From: Myxococcus xanthus
Lineage (GTDB): Bacteria; Myxococcota; Myxococcia; Myxococcales; Myxococcaceae
Direction of reading: 5' to 3'
Assembly: GCF_006402735.1 (NCBI RefSeq)
Contig: NZ_CP017174.1
Coordinates: forward strand, 4,901,001 to 4,965,000
Length of the DNA: 64,000 bases
Both the position numbers and the translations under genes were made by a program. Of the stretch, positions 55,429-63,545 are shown in pieces. Within the stretch, counting starts at the first letter, position 1. Every line of letters begins with the position of its first letter. Under the pieces are notes generated by a model that saw nothing but the letters and a program-made list of their open reading frames with translations, made no database searches and was not told the DNA's origin.

Positions 55429-56358
55429 CTACCCCCGCTTGCCGATGGTGAACGACAGGCCCACCGTGGCTCGCTCGCCTTCGTAGGCGCGGAACGGCCA
55501 CTTCTGCATCTCCGCCAGCAGGCACTCGTAGAGTGGACCCTTCTTGAACTGGGGGTTGTCCACCCAAAGCTTGCTGACGCGGCCGTCGTTCCCGATGACG
55601 AACTCCATGGGGACCTTGGCGTAGATGCCGGGGGTGCGCTCCGCCTCTTCCTTGAAGCAGCGGAAGAGCGTGGACTTGTTGCTGGCCACCACCCGGTTGA
55701 TGGCGGACTGGTCGAACTGCTGCGTCATCTCCATGCCCTCCGGGTCGGTGGTCACGCTTCCCTGGGGGCGGGGCTTCCGGTCCGCCGGCGCCCGAGTGGT
55801 GGAGGCCATGGCCACCTTGCCCGGACCGCTGCTGCCAGTGGCGGGCTTCACGCCCGGCTCGCCCGAGCCCGGACGGCGTGCCCCATTGCCGGGGTACTCG
55901 AAGAGCTCCTCGTCATCCACCCGGGCCTGGGCCACGCGGATGGTGATTTCGCCCATCTCGAAGTCGTCCGTCTGGACCTCGCCGCCACCGAACCAGCCGT
56001 GGACGGCGGCGTTGCGCGCCACCTGGATGCCGACGATGCCCAGCACCACCACGCCCGCCGCCGCGGCGCCGCCGAGAATCTTGAGGCGCTTCGCGGACTT
56101 CGCCCGCTCCACGACGACGGCGGCATCCACGCGGGCGCGCGCCTCCGCCCGGGCCACGTGCACGCGGAAGGCGTCCACATCGGACATGCGGTGGAAGTCC
56201 CGCTCTCCAGCGGGCGCCACCAGGGTGTCCAGCGTCAGCTCACCCGAGGTGAGCTTCTCCACGATTTGAGCACCACTGACGGGCCCCAGGACGAGGTCCC
56301 CGTGCTTGAAGAGCCAGAGTCCGTCCACGTCCGCCGCAAGGTCTTGTCCAGCCGCCAT
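55429..56358 (-). CDS. GYF-domain membrane protein with TonB-like periplasmic domain (GltJ/AgmX-like)
   Basis: 309 residues from the ATG at 56358; TTG and GTG codons up to 56394 are alternatives. The cytoplasmic N-terminus is a GYF_2-type domain (about 13-60; LWLFKHGDLVLGPVSG, LTLDTLVAP). One membrane segment follows at about 93-114. A Pro/Gly-rich periplasmic linker leads to the C-terminal AgmX/PglI-type domain (about 215-309; ASNKSTLFRCFKEEA, VPMEFVIGNDGRVSKLWV, FRAYEGERATVGLSF). GltJ of the Myxococcus gliding machine has the same order plus a zinc ribbon at the front, which is absent here. It is therefore a stand-alone paralogue, likely coupling inner membrane to outer envelope. No glt/agl neighbour is present. 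Confidence 0.85.
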   Translation of the reverse strand: MAAGQDLAADVDGLWLFKHGDLVLGPVSGAQIVEKLTSGELTLDTLVAPAGERDFHRMSDVDAFRVHVARAEARARVDAAVVVERAKSAKRLKILGGAAAAGVVVLGIVGIQVARNAAVHGWFGGGEVQTDDFEMGEITIRVAQARVDDEELFEYPGNGARRPGSGEPGVKPATGSSGPGKVAMASTTRAPADRKPRPQGSVTTDPEGMEMTQQFDQSAINRVVASNKSTLFRCFKEEAERTPGIYAKVPMEFVIGNDGRVSKLWVDNPQFKKGPLYECLLAEMQKWPFRAYEGERATVGLSFTIGKRG

Positions 56359-56402
56359 TTCGCGCGCGAGTATCCCGTGGTTCCCCACACCCAAGCAACG
56401 GC

Positions 56403-57248
56403 GTGCTCCCCTCTACCTCCAAGCGGATTCCCGTCGCACTGTGGATCTGGTACCGCGGCGGAATCTTCCGCGGCTTCCAGCGCCAACCTGAGGGCCCCAC
56501 CGTCCAGTCAGCCCTGGAAGAGGCGCTGCGGTCCGTGGGGGTGCCGGCGACCCTGATGCCTTCGGGGCGCACGGACCGGGGCGTCCACGCCCGGATGCAG
56601 GTGGTGAGCGTCCGGCTGGAAGCGGGTGACTCGGCGGAGTCCTTGGAGAAGCGGCTCCCGCCCTGGTTGCCACCGGGCCTGGGCCTGTGCGGGGTGCGCC
56701 GGCCCACGTCCTTTCATGCGCAGTGGAGCGCGAGCGGCAAGGAGTACCGCTACCGGTTCCAGCTGGGTGGGGCCGTGACGCCCGACTGGGCGCCATATGC
56801 GTTGGACGTGTCCGCGGAGCCGCTGTTCCAGGCCACGGCGGTGACGCCGGAGCGGTTGGGAGCGCTGCTGCGTTCGGCGGAAGGGACGCGGGACTTCATC
56901 GCGTTCCATGAGAAGTCCAGTCCACGCAAGCCGCGCACGCTGGAGTCCGCCACCCTGCACGAGTTGGGCGGTGGGCTCTACGAGGCTCGGCTGCGCGGGG
57001 ACGGCTTCGCGCGCTACCAGATCCGCTACTTGATGGGGAGCGCGTTGAAGGTGGCCGCGGGGCTGCTGCCGGAAGAGGCGTGGCTCGCGGCGCTCGAGAC
57101 GGGACAGGCCATGGAGGGCTTCAAGGCGCCCGCTCACGGCCTCGTGCTCTGGGAGGTTCGCTACCCTCCCGGAGTGGACCCCTTCACCGCCGGGGAGCGT
57201 CTCCATCCCCCGGGGCTTCCGCTGGAGCCACCCTTCCACATCGGGTGA
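56403..57248 (+). CDS. truA: tRNA pseudouridine synthase A
   Basis: 281 residues from a GTG. The catalytic aspartate is in SGRTDRGVHARMQVV, with YRGGIFRGFQRQPEG before it and EYRYRFQ, GTRDFIAFHE and FARYQIRYLMGSALKVAAG after it, all typical of TruA. It isomerises uridines 38-40 in the anticodon arm. The divergent start is 44 bp from that of the GltJ-like gene. The C-terminal tail (HPPGLPLEPPF) is slightly extended. Confidence 0.94.
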   Translation: MLPSTSKRIPVALWIWYRGGIFRGFQRQPEGPTVQSALEEALRSVGVPATLMPSGRTDRGVHARMQVVSVRLEAGDSAESLEKRLPPWLPPGLGLCGVRRPTSFHAQWSASGKEYRYRFQLGGAVTPDWAPYALDVSAEPLFQATAVTPERLGALLRSAEGTRDFIAFHEKSSPRKPRTLESATLHELGGGLYEARLRGDGFARYQIRYLMGSALKVAAGLLPEEAWLAALETGQAMEGFKAPAHGLVLWEVRYPPGVDPFTAGERLHPPGLPLEPPFHIG

Positions 57249-57275
57249 CGCGCGGTGGGGCCCGGACGGCCGCCA

Positions 57276-57440
57276 TCAGTCGACGAGCCGCTCTTCGTAC
57301 TTCGCCAGCAGATCCGAGATGGCCTCGCGGAGGTACTCGCTCTGACGGATGCGCGTGGTGCGCGACAGGTCCTTGAGGGCGTCGAGCTTCTCGCGGTTGA
57401 GCCGGAAGACCACTGAGGTAAGGCGGGGATTCATGTCCAT
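57276..57440 (-). CDS. Ribbon-helix-helix regulator (54 aa)
   Basis: 54 residues: one strand (RLTSVVFRLNR), a turn, helix 1 (EKLDALKDLSRTT) and helix 2 (RQSEYLREAISDLLAKYEE), the MetJ/Arc/CopG plan with the RxSEYLREAI signature. A full AGGAGGT lies seven bases before the ATG at 57440; a second ATG at 57434 is in frame. It would bind DNA as a dimer. The ribosome site is enclosed by the inverted repeat GTGCGC/GCGCAC (57441-57466). It may be the antitoxin-like half of a lost pair or a stand-alone repressor; no toxin gene adjoins. Confidence 0.85.
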   Translation of the reverse strand: MDMNPRLTSVVFRLNREKLDALKDLSRTTRIRQSEYLREAISDLLAKYEERLVD

Positions 57441-57466
57441 GTGCGCGACCTCCTACAGATGCGCAC
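57441..57466. promoter_or_regulatory. Inverted repeat around the RHH ribosome site
   Basis: GTGCGC (57441-57446) and GCGCAC (57461-57466), 14 bases apart, with the AGGAGGT of the RHH gene in between and the ATG directly adjoining. It could be an mRNA hairpin presenting the ribosome site in its loop, or a DNA operator for the RHH dimer. Confidence 0.5.
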
Positions 57467-57499
57467 ACATTCTCACAGGTCGGTCTGATCGCAAGAAAT

Positions 57500-58075
57500 T
57501 CACTTCGATCCGACCGGGAAGATCCACTGAACCCCGGTGAAGGCTTCGGCGTCTCCGCGCAGGCCCGCGCCAAACCCGAGCGAAAGCCCGAGTCCCCCGA
57601 ACACCGCGAGCCGCTCGGAGAAGGTGTGTCGCACGCCCAACGCTACGCGAGGCCCCAGCCACGGCCCAGAAAACGGCCTGATCAGCAGGCCCAGATCATA
57701 GAAGGTCTGCCAGGACCCATCGCCGTAGAAGTTCCGGAAGCCTCCGGCCACCGATAGATCCGGGCCGCGCAGGCTGCCGCGGATCACCACGAAGACCTCG
57801 TCCCCGTCGTAGCCCACGGTCCGGCTGGCCCCGAGGTCCAGGTGCGCGTCCCCGCCCTTCTCGGCGTCGGACTCCGAGCGATCAATGGACTCGGTGTAGG
57901 AGGCGCCGGGGCCGAGGATCAGCGAGAAGGCCCGTCGTTCCGCGTACGGCGCGTCCACGTACTCCGCCGCGCCGGCCGCCGCGGGCAGGATCACGGCGCA
58001 GGTCCTGATCAGGCCGTGGATGCGGCGTGTCAGGCGGGAAGCCCCTCTGGGGGATGTGGAGTGATCGCGGGCCAT
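57500..58075 (-). CDS. Outer-membrane-like exported protein
   Basis: 191 residues with a long basic n-region and a hydrophobic signal core (TCAVILPAAAGAAEY). The mature part alternates like a small beta-barrel (GYDGDEVFVVIRG, SVAGGFRNFYGDG, GPRVALGVRHTFSERLAVFGGLGLSLGFG) and ends in VQWIFPVGSK. The family is not recognised. It ends 60 bp before the RHH gene's start on the same strand, so the RHH gene might be expressed with it. Confidence 0.72.
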   Translation of the reverse strand: MARDHSTSPRGASRLTRRIHGLIRTCAVILPAAAGAAEYVDAPYAERRAFSLILGPGASYTESIDRSESDAEKGGDAHLDLGASRTVGYDGDEVFVVIRGSLRGPDLSVAGGFRNFYGDGSWQTFYDLGLLIRPFSGPWLGPRVALGVRHTFSERLAVFGGLGLSLGFGAGLRGDAEAFTGVQWIFPVGSK

Positions 58076-58187
58076 GGCGCGGATCCCGTTTCTAACAGGG
58101 TCCGAGCTTGGGATGCGCCAGTCCGTGGTCCCCTGCCCTGTCGTGGCTTCTCTGGGCGTTGCTCACGCACGGAATCGGACGCTGAGT

Positions 58188-58679
58188 TCACCCACCTGCC
58201 TTCCACCGGAGCCATGACAGGGCCTGGAGCGAAGAGAGCCAGGCCCCCGCCACGAGCGCATGACGCAGGTGGTTCATCCAGGCCCAGGTCACTGCGGTCT
58301 CCACGGCGGCGGCGTTGTCGGGCGACGCCATCAGCCGCACCATCGTGGGGATGAAGTACGAGAAGGTCAGGAGCCGGTCGGCCAGCGCCGCCAGCGCGGC
58401 CCCGAGCCACCAGACGCGCAGCGCGCCGGTGGCCTGGGATGCGAAATAGAGACTTGCCAGGGTGAGCAGCGTCAGCGGTCCCGTGGAGACGAAGGCCCAG
58501 AAGCGGAGTCCCACGTTGTCCTGCCGCGCGGCCTCCGCGGACCAGTGTCCGCCCAGGGTGTCGAGCCATCGGGGCAACGAGACGCGGTGCTCATAGAGTC
58601 CCGCGCCAAAGGCGATGCCCAGGACGACGACGAAAAGCCACAGGACGGTTGCCGCGACGGAATGCTTCAGGTTGATCAT
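58188..58679 (-). CDS. Four-helix membrane protein (DUF1772-like)
   Basis: 163 residues with four hydrophobic segments: about 8-27 (AATVLWLFVVVLGIAFGAGL), 64-82, 86-106 and 138-155. A charged loop lies between the first and second. The layout and short motifs (YEHRVSLPRWL) resemble DUF1772 or anthrone-oxygenase-like membrane proteins. It is divergent from a MarR-AraC type regulator 77 bp away and is its likely target. The function is unknown. Confidence 0.7.
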   Translation of the reverse strand: MINLKHSVAATVLWLFVVVLGIAFGAGLYEHRVSLPRWLDTLGGHWSAEAARQDNVGLRFWAFVSTGPLTLLTLASLYFASQATGALRVWWLGAALAALADRLLTFSYFIPTMVRLMASPDNAAAVETAVTWAWMNHLRHALVAGAWLSSLQALSWLRWKAGG

Positions 58680-58756
58680 GGCGCCAGGATGCGGTCCGGG
58701 CTCGTGGCCGTCTTTCGTGCCCTTGCGTCGTTTTTCGCCTTCCTGCGGAGTTCCTG

Positions 58757-59545
58757 ATGAGCCCCCGGCCTGCCCTGCTCGAACAGATTGGTTCGGACGT
58801 CGTGCAGTTCCAGGATGCGTCCGCGGAATTCGATGCCACCGTTGGAAAGGTCCTGGCGCTCGGGCGCGCGGACCTCGCGTGCCTGGCGCAGCTTCACTTC
58901 GGTGGCCCGACTCCCCTGGGCGCAGTCACCCGCGAAGCCGACGTGGCGCGGCTGGAGTTGGCAGGCTACGTCCAGCGGGAAGCGGCCGGTGGTGGCCAGC
59001 GGCTGGTGCTCACCGCGCATGCACGCGAGTGGATTGAAACTTTGTGGGGCCCCTTGCAGGCGGATGGGCACCAGCTCATGGCGGCGCTGCCAGAGGAGCA
59101 CCTGCGGATCATCGCGGGTTTTCTGAAAGCGGCGAGAGGCATCCAGGACCGGCACGCGTCCCGGGTGGCCAGACTGCTTCAGGAACCGGGGACCTCACGG
59201 GCGGCGCGCCAGCGAGGCGGACTCTCCCCCGCCGCACTTCACCGTGTGCAGCTTTACGCGGAGGCGCACCTTGCCGAGCCCATCCGCGTGGGTGAGCTCG
59301 CCAAGCGCTCCGGATTGAGCGTCTTTCATTTCACTCGCGCCTTCCGCCAGTCCACCGGCATGACACCGCACGCCTGGGTGCAGCAACGACGCGTGGAGCG
59401 GGCGCGCGACCTGTTGAGCAACTCGTCGCTGCCATTGGGCGACATCGCGCTCGCGGTTGGCTTCAGCTCGCAGAGCCACTTCACCACGGTGTTCCGCAGA
59501 TGCACCGGACTGACTCCGGCTGTCATCCGACGCGGCCAGCGGTGA
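58757..59545 (+). CDS. Regulator with MarR-like N-terminus and AraC C-terminal HTH
   Basis: 262 residues; CGGAG lies seven bases upstream. The N-terminal 140 residues look like a MarR winged helix (LACLAQLHFGG, LELAGYVQREAAGGGQRLVLTAHARE). The last 100 residues are a full AraC/XylS DNA-binding domain with two HTH motifs: VGELAKRSGLSVFHFTRAFRQ and LGDIALAVGFSSQSHFTTVF. The combination is uncommon. AraC-type members usually activate, and MarR-like folds bind small ligands, so this may sense a compound and control the divergent DUF1772-like membrane gene. Confidence 0.88.
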   Translation: MSPRPALLEQIGSDVVQFQDASAEFDATVGKVLALGRADLACLAQLHFGGPTPLGAVTREADVARLELAGYVQREAAGGGQRLVLTAHAREWIETLWGPLQADGHQLMAALPEEHLRIIAGFLKAARGIQDRHASRVARLLQEPGTSRAARQRGGLSPAALHRVQLYAEAHLAEPIRVGELAKRSGLSVFHFTRAFRQSTGMTPHAWVQQRRVERARDLLSNSSLPLGDIALAVGFSSQSHFTTVFRRCTGLTPAVIRRGQR

Positions 59546-59582
59546 GGCGCCTGGAGTCAGGCTCCACCCAGCCATCCCCTGT

Positions 59583-59611
59583 TTGACAGCTTTACTCCGC
59601 CTCCGTAGGGT
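59583..59611 (+). promoter_or_regulatory. Near-consensus sigma70-type promoter
   Basis: TTGACA (59583-59588), a 17-bp spacer and TAGGGT (59606-59611), 23 bp before the lipoprotein ATG at 59635. This is the best promoter match in the window. Confidence 0.75.
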
Positions 59612-59634
59612 CGTGTCCGTCCCAGGGGGGAGTC

Positions 59635-60573
59635 ATGCAAAAGTTGAGTCTGGCTGCGTGTGCGCTCGCGATGCTGATCGCCGCGTGTGGGGAATCTTCG
59701 TCAACCGGGCCGTACACACCGATTCGCGCGACCGAAGGAGTGATGCGTCTGCCATTGGTGTCGACCGCGCCCAATGGCGTCCAGTACCGGCTCGTGGGGG
59801 CGGTCTTCGTCATCACTGGGACGGAGTCGCTCACGATCACGGATACGTCACCGGACACGCTGATAGTGCCGTTGGTGGCCGGAACCTATTCCATCCAGCT
59901 TGAGGGTGATTGGCACGTCGAACGCGTGGGCACGCCATCCGAGGTCGTGCCAGTGCAGCTGATTTCTCCCAACCCGATGGCGTTCTCCCTCGCGGAGCGG
60001 GACATGCGCGAAATTCGATTCCTGTTCAAGCTCCCCGCGGACGGCAACGCAAACGTGGGCATCACCGTCGATGAGGGTGGTTGGATTACGGGCACCATGC
60101 GATTCACTGATCATTGGCCACGAGACCCGCCCAGTGAGTACGCCGAATTGGTCGGGCAGGAGGTGCCATTTACCATCAGCTTCGAATTCGCCTACCTGAG
60201 TCGCAACTACTGGCGAGGACTCTCGGTGGCTACGAATGAGCTCGTCGTCCAGTTCGGGGGCCCCTACTCCGCGCTGCTGCATGATCATATCGCAAGATAT
60301 CTAAGCGGTGACACAGCCAGATTCGAGTTGAACCGAGGCGAATCGAATCTCATCTACTTCGACAACTTCACGACGATGGGAATGAGCACTACAGGCAATA
60401 CCCCGTACCATCTGCAAATGACTGGGCGACACCTGTTCCGAGGAGTCTTGGACTCCGAACAAATTCCTGTCAGCCAGCCGTTCCCGTTCACCACGGAAGT
60501 CACTCTTCAAAGATACGACACCTCTGAAGGCATGCTCCGTGGAGTCGCGACTGGTACCGGCACGACCCAGTAG
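59635..60573 (+). CDS. Lipoprotein, unknown function
   Basis: 312 residues; GGGGGAG lies just before the ATG. The signal ends in the lipobox LIAAC with Cys18. The mature part looks mostly beta (VFVITGTESLTITDTS, GTYSIQLEGDWHVERV) with no known domain. Codon use includes more A/T-ending triplets than the neighbours, a sign of transfer or relaxed constraint. It is driven by a strong promoter and its stop is 102 bp before the leucine-rich-repeat lipoprotein, with which it may be co-transcribed. Confidence 0.82.
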   Translation: MQKLSLAACALAMLIAACGESSSTGPYTPIRATEGVMRLPLVSTAPNGVQYRLVGAVFVITGTESLTITDTSPDTLIVPLVAGTYSIQLEGDWHVERVGTPSEVVPVQLISPNPMAFSLAERDMREIRFLFKLPADGNANVGITVDEGGWITGTMRFTDHWPRDPPSEYAELVGQEVPFTISFEFAYLSRNYWRGLSVATNELVVQFGGPYSALLHDHIARYLSGDTARFELNRGESNLIYFDNFTTMGMSTTGNTPYHLQMTGRHLFRGVLDSEQIPVSQPFPFTTEVTLQRYDTSEGMLRGVATGTGTTQ

Positions 60574-60674
60574 TGGGAATCGAAGGGCACGTTTCCGGGA
60601 TCCGCGCTGCCGCATCGAGCAAGCCCCTGTGCTTGCGCCTTGACCTGAGTGCATGGAGGGGTTGTTCTGACTCC

Positions 60675-62507
60675 ATGCACTCGGGAACCCTGAGATTCGC
60701 CGGATTGTTTCTTGTCATGGCGGCCTGCGCCACCCGTCCCGCGCCCGTCATTCCCGCTCCTTCCTCGATCCCCGTCGTCGTGACGGCTCCCAGGCCGCTC
60801 CTCACGGTGTTCCGCCTCGAACCGGATGGGACAAGCGCTGAGTTCGGGCATTTGCCACCAGGGCCCGAAGGCTTCACCCCACCTGACACGGGCAACTGGT
60901 ACGCAGAACCCTTGCGCCCCGTGCGTACCGAAGCGGAGGCTCGCGAAATCGCCGCCGTGTTGCGCGCGCATCGCGTGCCCGAATTGTCCTTTGGCGCTGT
61001 CGGAGTCCCAGCCCCCGGGCTGCTCGCGGCCCTGCTCCAGGAGTCCGGTGTCGTCGCGCTTCAGCTGTCTGGCACGGACTTCGGCAATGCGCACCTCGCC
61101 TCGCTGGAAAACGCAACTCAGCTCGAGGCCCTGCACCTCAATGCCACCCGGGTCACCAACGCGGGGCTGGCTCCTCTCAAACGAATGCAACGACTGGCAG
61201 TGCTGCGGCTGGACGAAACGCCGGTCTCCGACGCAGGCCTTGCGTCGCTGTCAGAGCACACCACCCTGCGTCGAGTAACCCTCGCCGGAACAGCCATAAC
61301 CCCCCAGGGACTTGGATTCCTCGCGAGGCAACCGGGGCTGGAGGAACTCGACCTGTCGGATACCGCGGTGGACGACACCGTCCTCGCAGTGCTGCCAAGC
61401 GCCCCGTTACACACGCTCAACCTCAGCGGCACGAAAGTCACGGATGCAGGCCTCCGCGGCCTCAACACCATGCCCTCCCTTCGGCGGCTGGGCCTTGCGC
61501 GTACCGCTGCCTCAGACGCCAGCCTCGCGCACGTCGCGGAACTCCGTGAACTGGAAGCCCTCCACCTGGGCAACACCCAGGTGACGGACGCTGGGTTGCT
61601 CCACCTCGCGAAACTGCCCGCGCTTCGTGCGCTGGTTCTCAGCAAGGCGCGAATCCGAGGCGCAGGACTTCGCCACCTCGCGGGCCTCTCTCGACTGGAA
61701 GCGCTTCACCTCGACGACACGCGAGTGGGCGACGCAGCGCTGCGCCATCTTCGAGGACTCAACGAGTTGAGAGAGCTTGACCTCTCGCGCACGGCCATTA
61801 CGGGCACGGGACTTCAAGAATTGAGCACCTTGGTGGCGCTCGAATCACTCTGGCTCTCAGGGCTCGCGCTGACGGACGATTCCCTCACGGCACTCGCACC
61901 CCTCAGCCAACTGACTCGACTCGCGCTCAGCCACACGCCGATTGGCCCGGAGGCACTGAACAACCTGGGTTCCCGCCCACTCCTGCGACACCTGGACTTG
62001 AGCAAGACCGGGCTCACTGACGAATGGGTGCCCTCCATACGGCGGGCCTTTCCCGGCCTCCATTCATTGAAAGCCGAACGCACCCTCCTCACGGACGTGG
62101 GGCTGGGCCAGTTCGCCGAATGGACAGAACTGGAGGCAATCCATGTCGCGGGGACTCTCATCAATGGCTCTGGCCTGACGAGCCTGCACACGCTTGCCCG
62201 ACTCACGACGCTCGACCTCGGCGCGACGAGGTTGGACGCAGAGGGCCAGAAAGCGCTCCAGGGTTTCACGAGCCTCGTCTGGCTGAGCGTCGCCGGCGTC
62301 CGCACCGGCGACGAGGTGCTTGGCCACCTTCCCAGTTCGCTCCGCACGCTCTACCTGACGCGCACGAAGGTCACCGACGCCGGCCTTCCAGCGCTGCTCA
62401 AGCTGCCACGTCTCAGGGAGCTCAACCTGCGAGGCACCGCGGTCTCCACGGAGGCCAGGGATGCCCTGGCACGGGAGCGCGGCATCCACCTCATCACCGG
62501 GCTGTGA
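60675..62507 (+). CDS. Leucine-rich-repeat lipoprotein
   Basis: 610 residues from the ATG at 60675, which gives a lipoprotein signal (FLVMAACATRP); the open frame before it lacks one. After a Pro-rich linker come about twenty repeats of 23-24 residues with the plan LxxLxLxxTxVTDAGLxxL, an LRR type with conserved Asn/Asp-Ala-Gly. It would form a curved surface-exposed protein-binding solenoid. No enzyme domain. The ribosome site is weak: GGAGGGG lies 16 bases upstream. Confidence 0.85.
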   Translation: MHSGTLRFAGLFLVMAACATRPAPVIPAPSSIPVVVTAPRPLLTVFRLEPDGTSAEFGHLPPGPEGFTPPDTGNWYAEPLRPVRTEAEAREIAAVLRAHRVPELSFGAVGVPAPGLLAALLQESGVVALQLSGTDFGNAHLASLENATQLEALHLNATRVTNAGLAPLKRMQRLAVLRLDETPVSDAGLASLSEHTTLRRVTLAGTAITPQGLGFLARQPGLEELDLSDTAVDDTVLAVLPSAPLHTLNLSGTKVTDAGLRGLNTMPSLRRLGLARTAASDASLAHVAELRELEALHLGNTQVTDAGLLHLAKLPALRALVLSKARIRGAGLRHLAGLSRLEALHLDDTRVGDAALRHLRGLNELRELDLSRTAITGTGLQELSTLVALESLWLSGLALTDDSLTALAPLSQLTRLALSHTPIGPEALNNLGSRPLLRHLDLSKTGLTDEWVPSIRRAFPGLHSLKAERTLLTDVGLGQFAEWTELEAIHVAGTLINGSGLTSLHTLARLTTLDLGATRLDAEGQKALQGFTSLVWLSVAGVRTGDEVLGHLPSSLRTLYLTRTKVTDAGLPALLKLPRLRELNLRGTAVSTEARDALARERGIHLITGL

Positions 62508-62552
62508 GCCGCTCCCCAAGCCTGGTGCTCATCGCCAAGGAGACGCGGCTCA
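62505..62552. terminator. Inverted repeat holding both convergent stop codons
   Basis: TGAGCCGC (62505-62512) and GCGGCTCA (62545-62552), perfect arms 32 bases apart. The first three bases are the LRR gene's TGA and the last three are the complement of the larE TGA. Probable bidirectional terminator. Confidence 0.5.
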
Positions 62553-63446
62553 GCTCACCACGGGCAGCGGGAACCCTTCCGGCTTGCCCGTGGCCCCCAG
62601 CCGCGCGACGCCCACCGCATCATTCATGCGGCCCGAGCGGAACGGCTCCAAGTCCAGCGCCACGAACTTGAACCCCAGCGCCAGGAACGCGGTGTTGATC
62701 TTCTGCCGCACGTCCGCCGCGAGGAAGCGCTCGTACTCCTCCGCCGCCACCTCCAGCCGCGCCACGTCCTGGTGGTACCGCACGCGGAACTGACGGAAGC
62801 CCAGCTTGCGCAGCTCCGACTCCGCGGCGGCGATCTGCAGCAACCGGTCCCGCGTCACCGCCGTGCCATATGGAATCCTCGACGCCAGGCACGCCATCTG
62901 CGGCTTGTCCCACGTCGGCAGCCCGAGCGACTGGCTCCACGCGCGGATCTCCTCCTTCGTCAGCCCCGCCTGCGCCAGCGGCGACACCACCTGGTGCTCC
63001 TGCGCCGCCTTGTGCCCGGGCCGGTGGTCCTTGAAGTCGTCCGCATTGAAGCCGTCCAACACCACCGCCAGCCCCAGCGACTTCCGCTGTGCCTCGCAGA
63101 TGTCGTACAGCTCCGTCTTGCAGAAGTAGCAGCGATTCGTCGGGTTGGCCGCGTACTGCGGATTCGCCAGCTCGTTGCTGCCCAACACCACGTGCCGGGC
63201 GCCCAACCGCCTCGCCAGCTCGCGCGCCTCGTCGGCCTCCTCTGGCGCCACGGACGCGGACAGCGCGGTGAGCGCGAGCGCCCGGTCGCCCAGCTCCTCC
63301 ACCGCCACCTTCAGCACGAAGGTCGAATCCACACCTCCGGAGAACGCCACCAGCGCGCTGCCATGGGCCCGCAGCGCGGCGCGCATCACCTCCAGCTTGG
63401 GGCGCGACGACTCACACAGGGACTGGATCCGCTCGGGGCTCAACAT
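62550..63446 (-). CDS. larE: LarE-type ATP-dependent sulfur transferase
   Basis: 298 residues; TAGGAGAG precedes the ATG. The PP-loop ATPase motif SGGVDST is at 36-42. Three cysteines are placed as in the [4Fe-4S]-type LarE: Cys106 and Cys109 (NRCYFCK) and Cys186 (MACLASR). Plain LarE uses the last one as a sacrificial sulfur donor; the three-Cys form can hold a cluster and work repeatedly. The product is the thiocarboxylated nickel-pincer nucleotide cofactor of lactate racemase. No larA, larB or larC is in the window, so the client is unknown. Confidence 0.9.
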   Translation of the reverse strand: MLSPERIQSLCESSRPKLEVMRAALRAHGSALVAFSGGVDSTFVLKVAVEELGDRALALTALSASVAPEEADEARELARRLGARHVVLGSNELANPQYAANPTNRCYFCKTELYDICEAQRKSLGLAVVLDGFNADDFKDHRPGHKAAQEHQVVSPLAQAGLTKEEIRAWSQSLGLPTWDKPQMACLASRIPYGTAVTRDRLLQIAAAESELRKLGFRQFRVRYHQDVARLEVAAEEYERFLAADVRQKINTAFLALGFKFVALDLEPFRSGRMNDAVGVARLGATGKPEGFPLPVVS

Positions 63447-63545
63447 GAAGCTCTCCTAAAACCAAAGGGCCCCGGATTGCACGCGCCGTTGCGCGGCAAC
63501 CTGGAGCCCCTCAGGAATGAAACCCAGGCCCGGAAGCCCGGCCGC

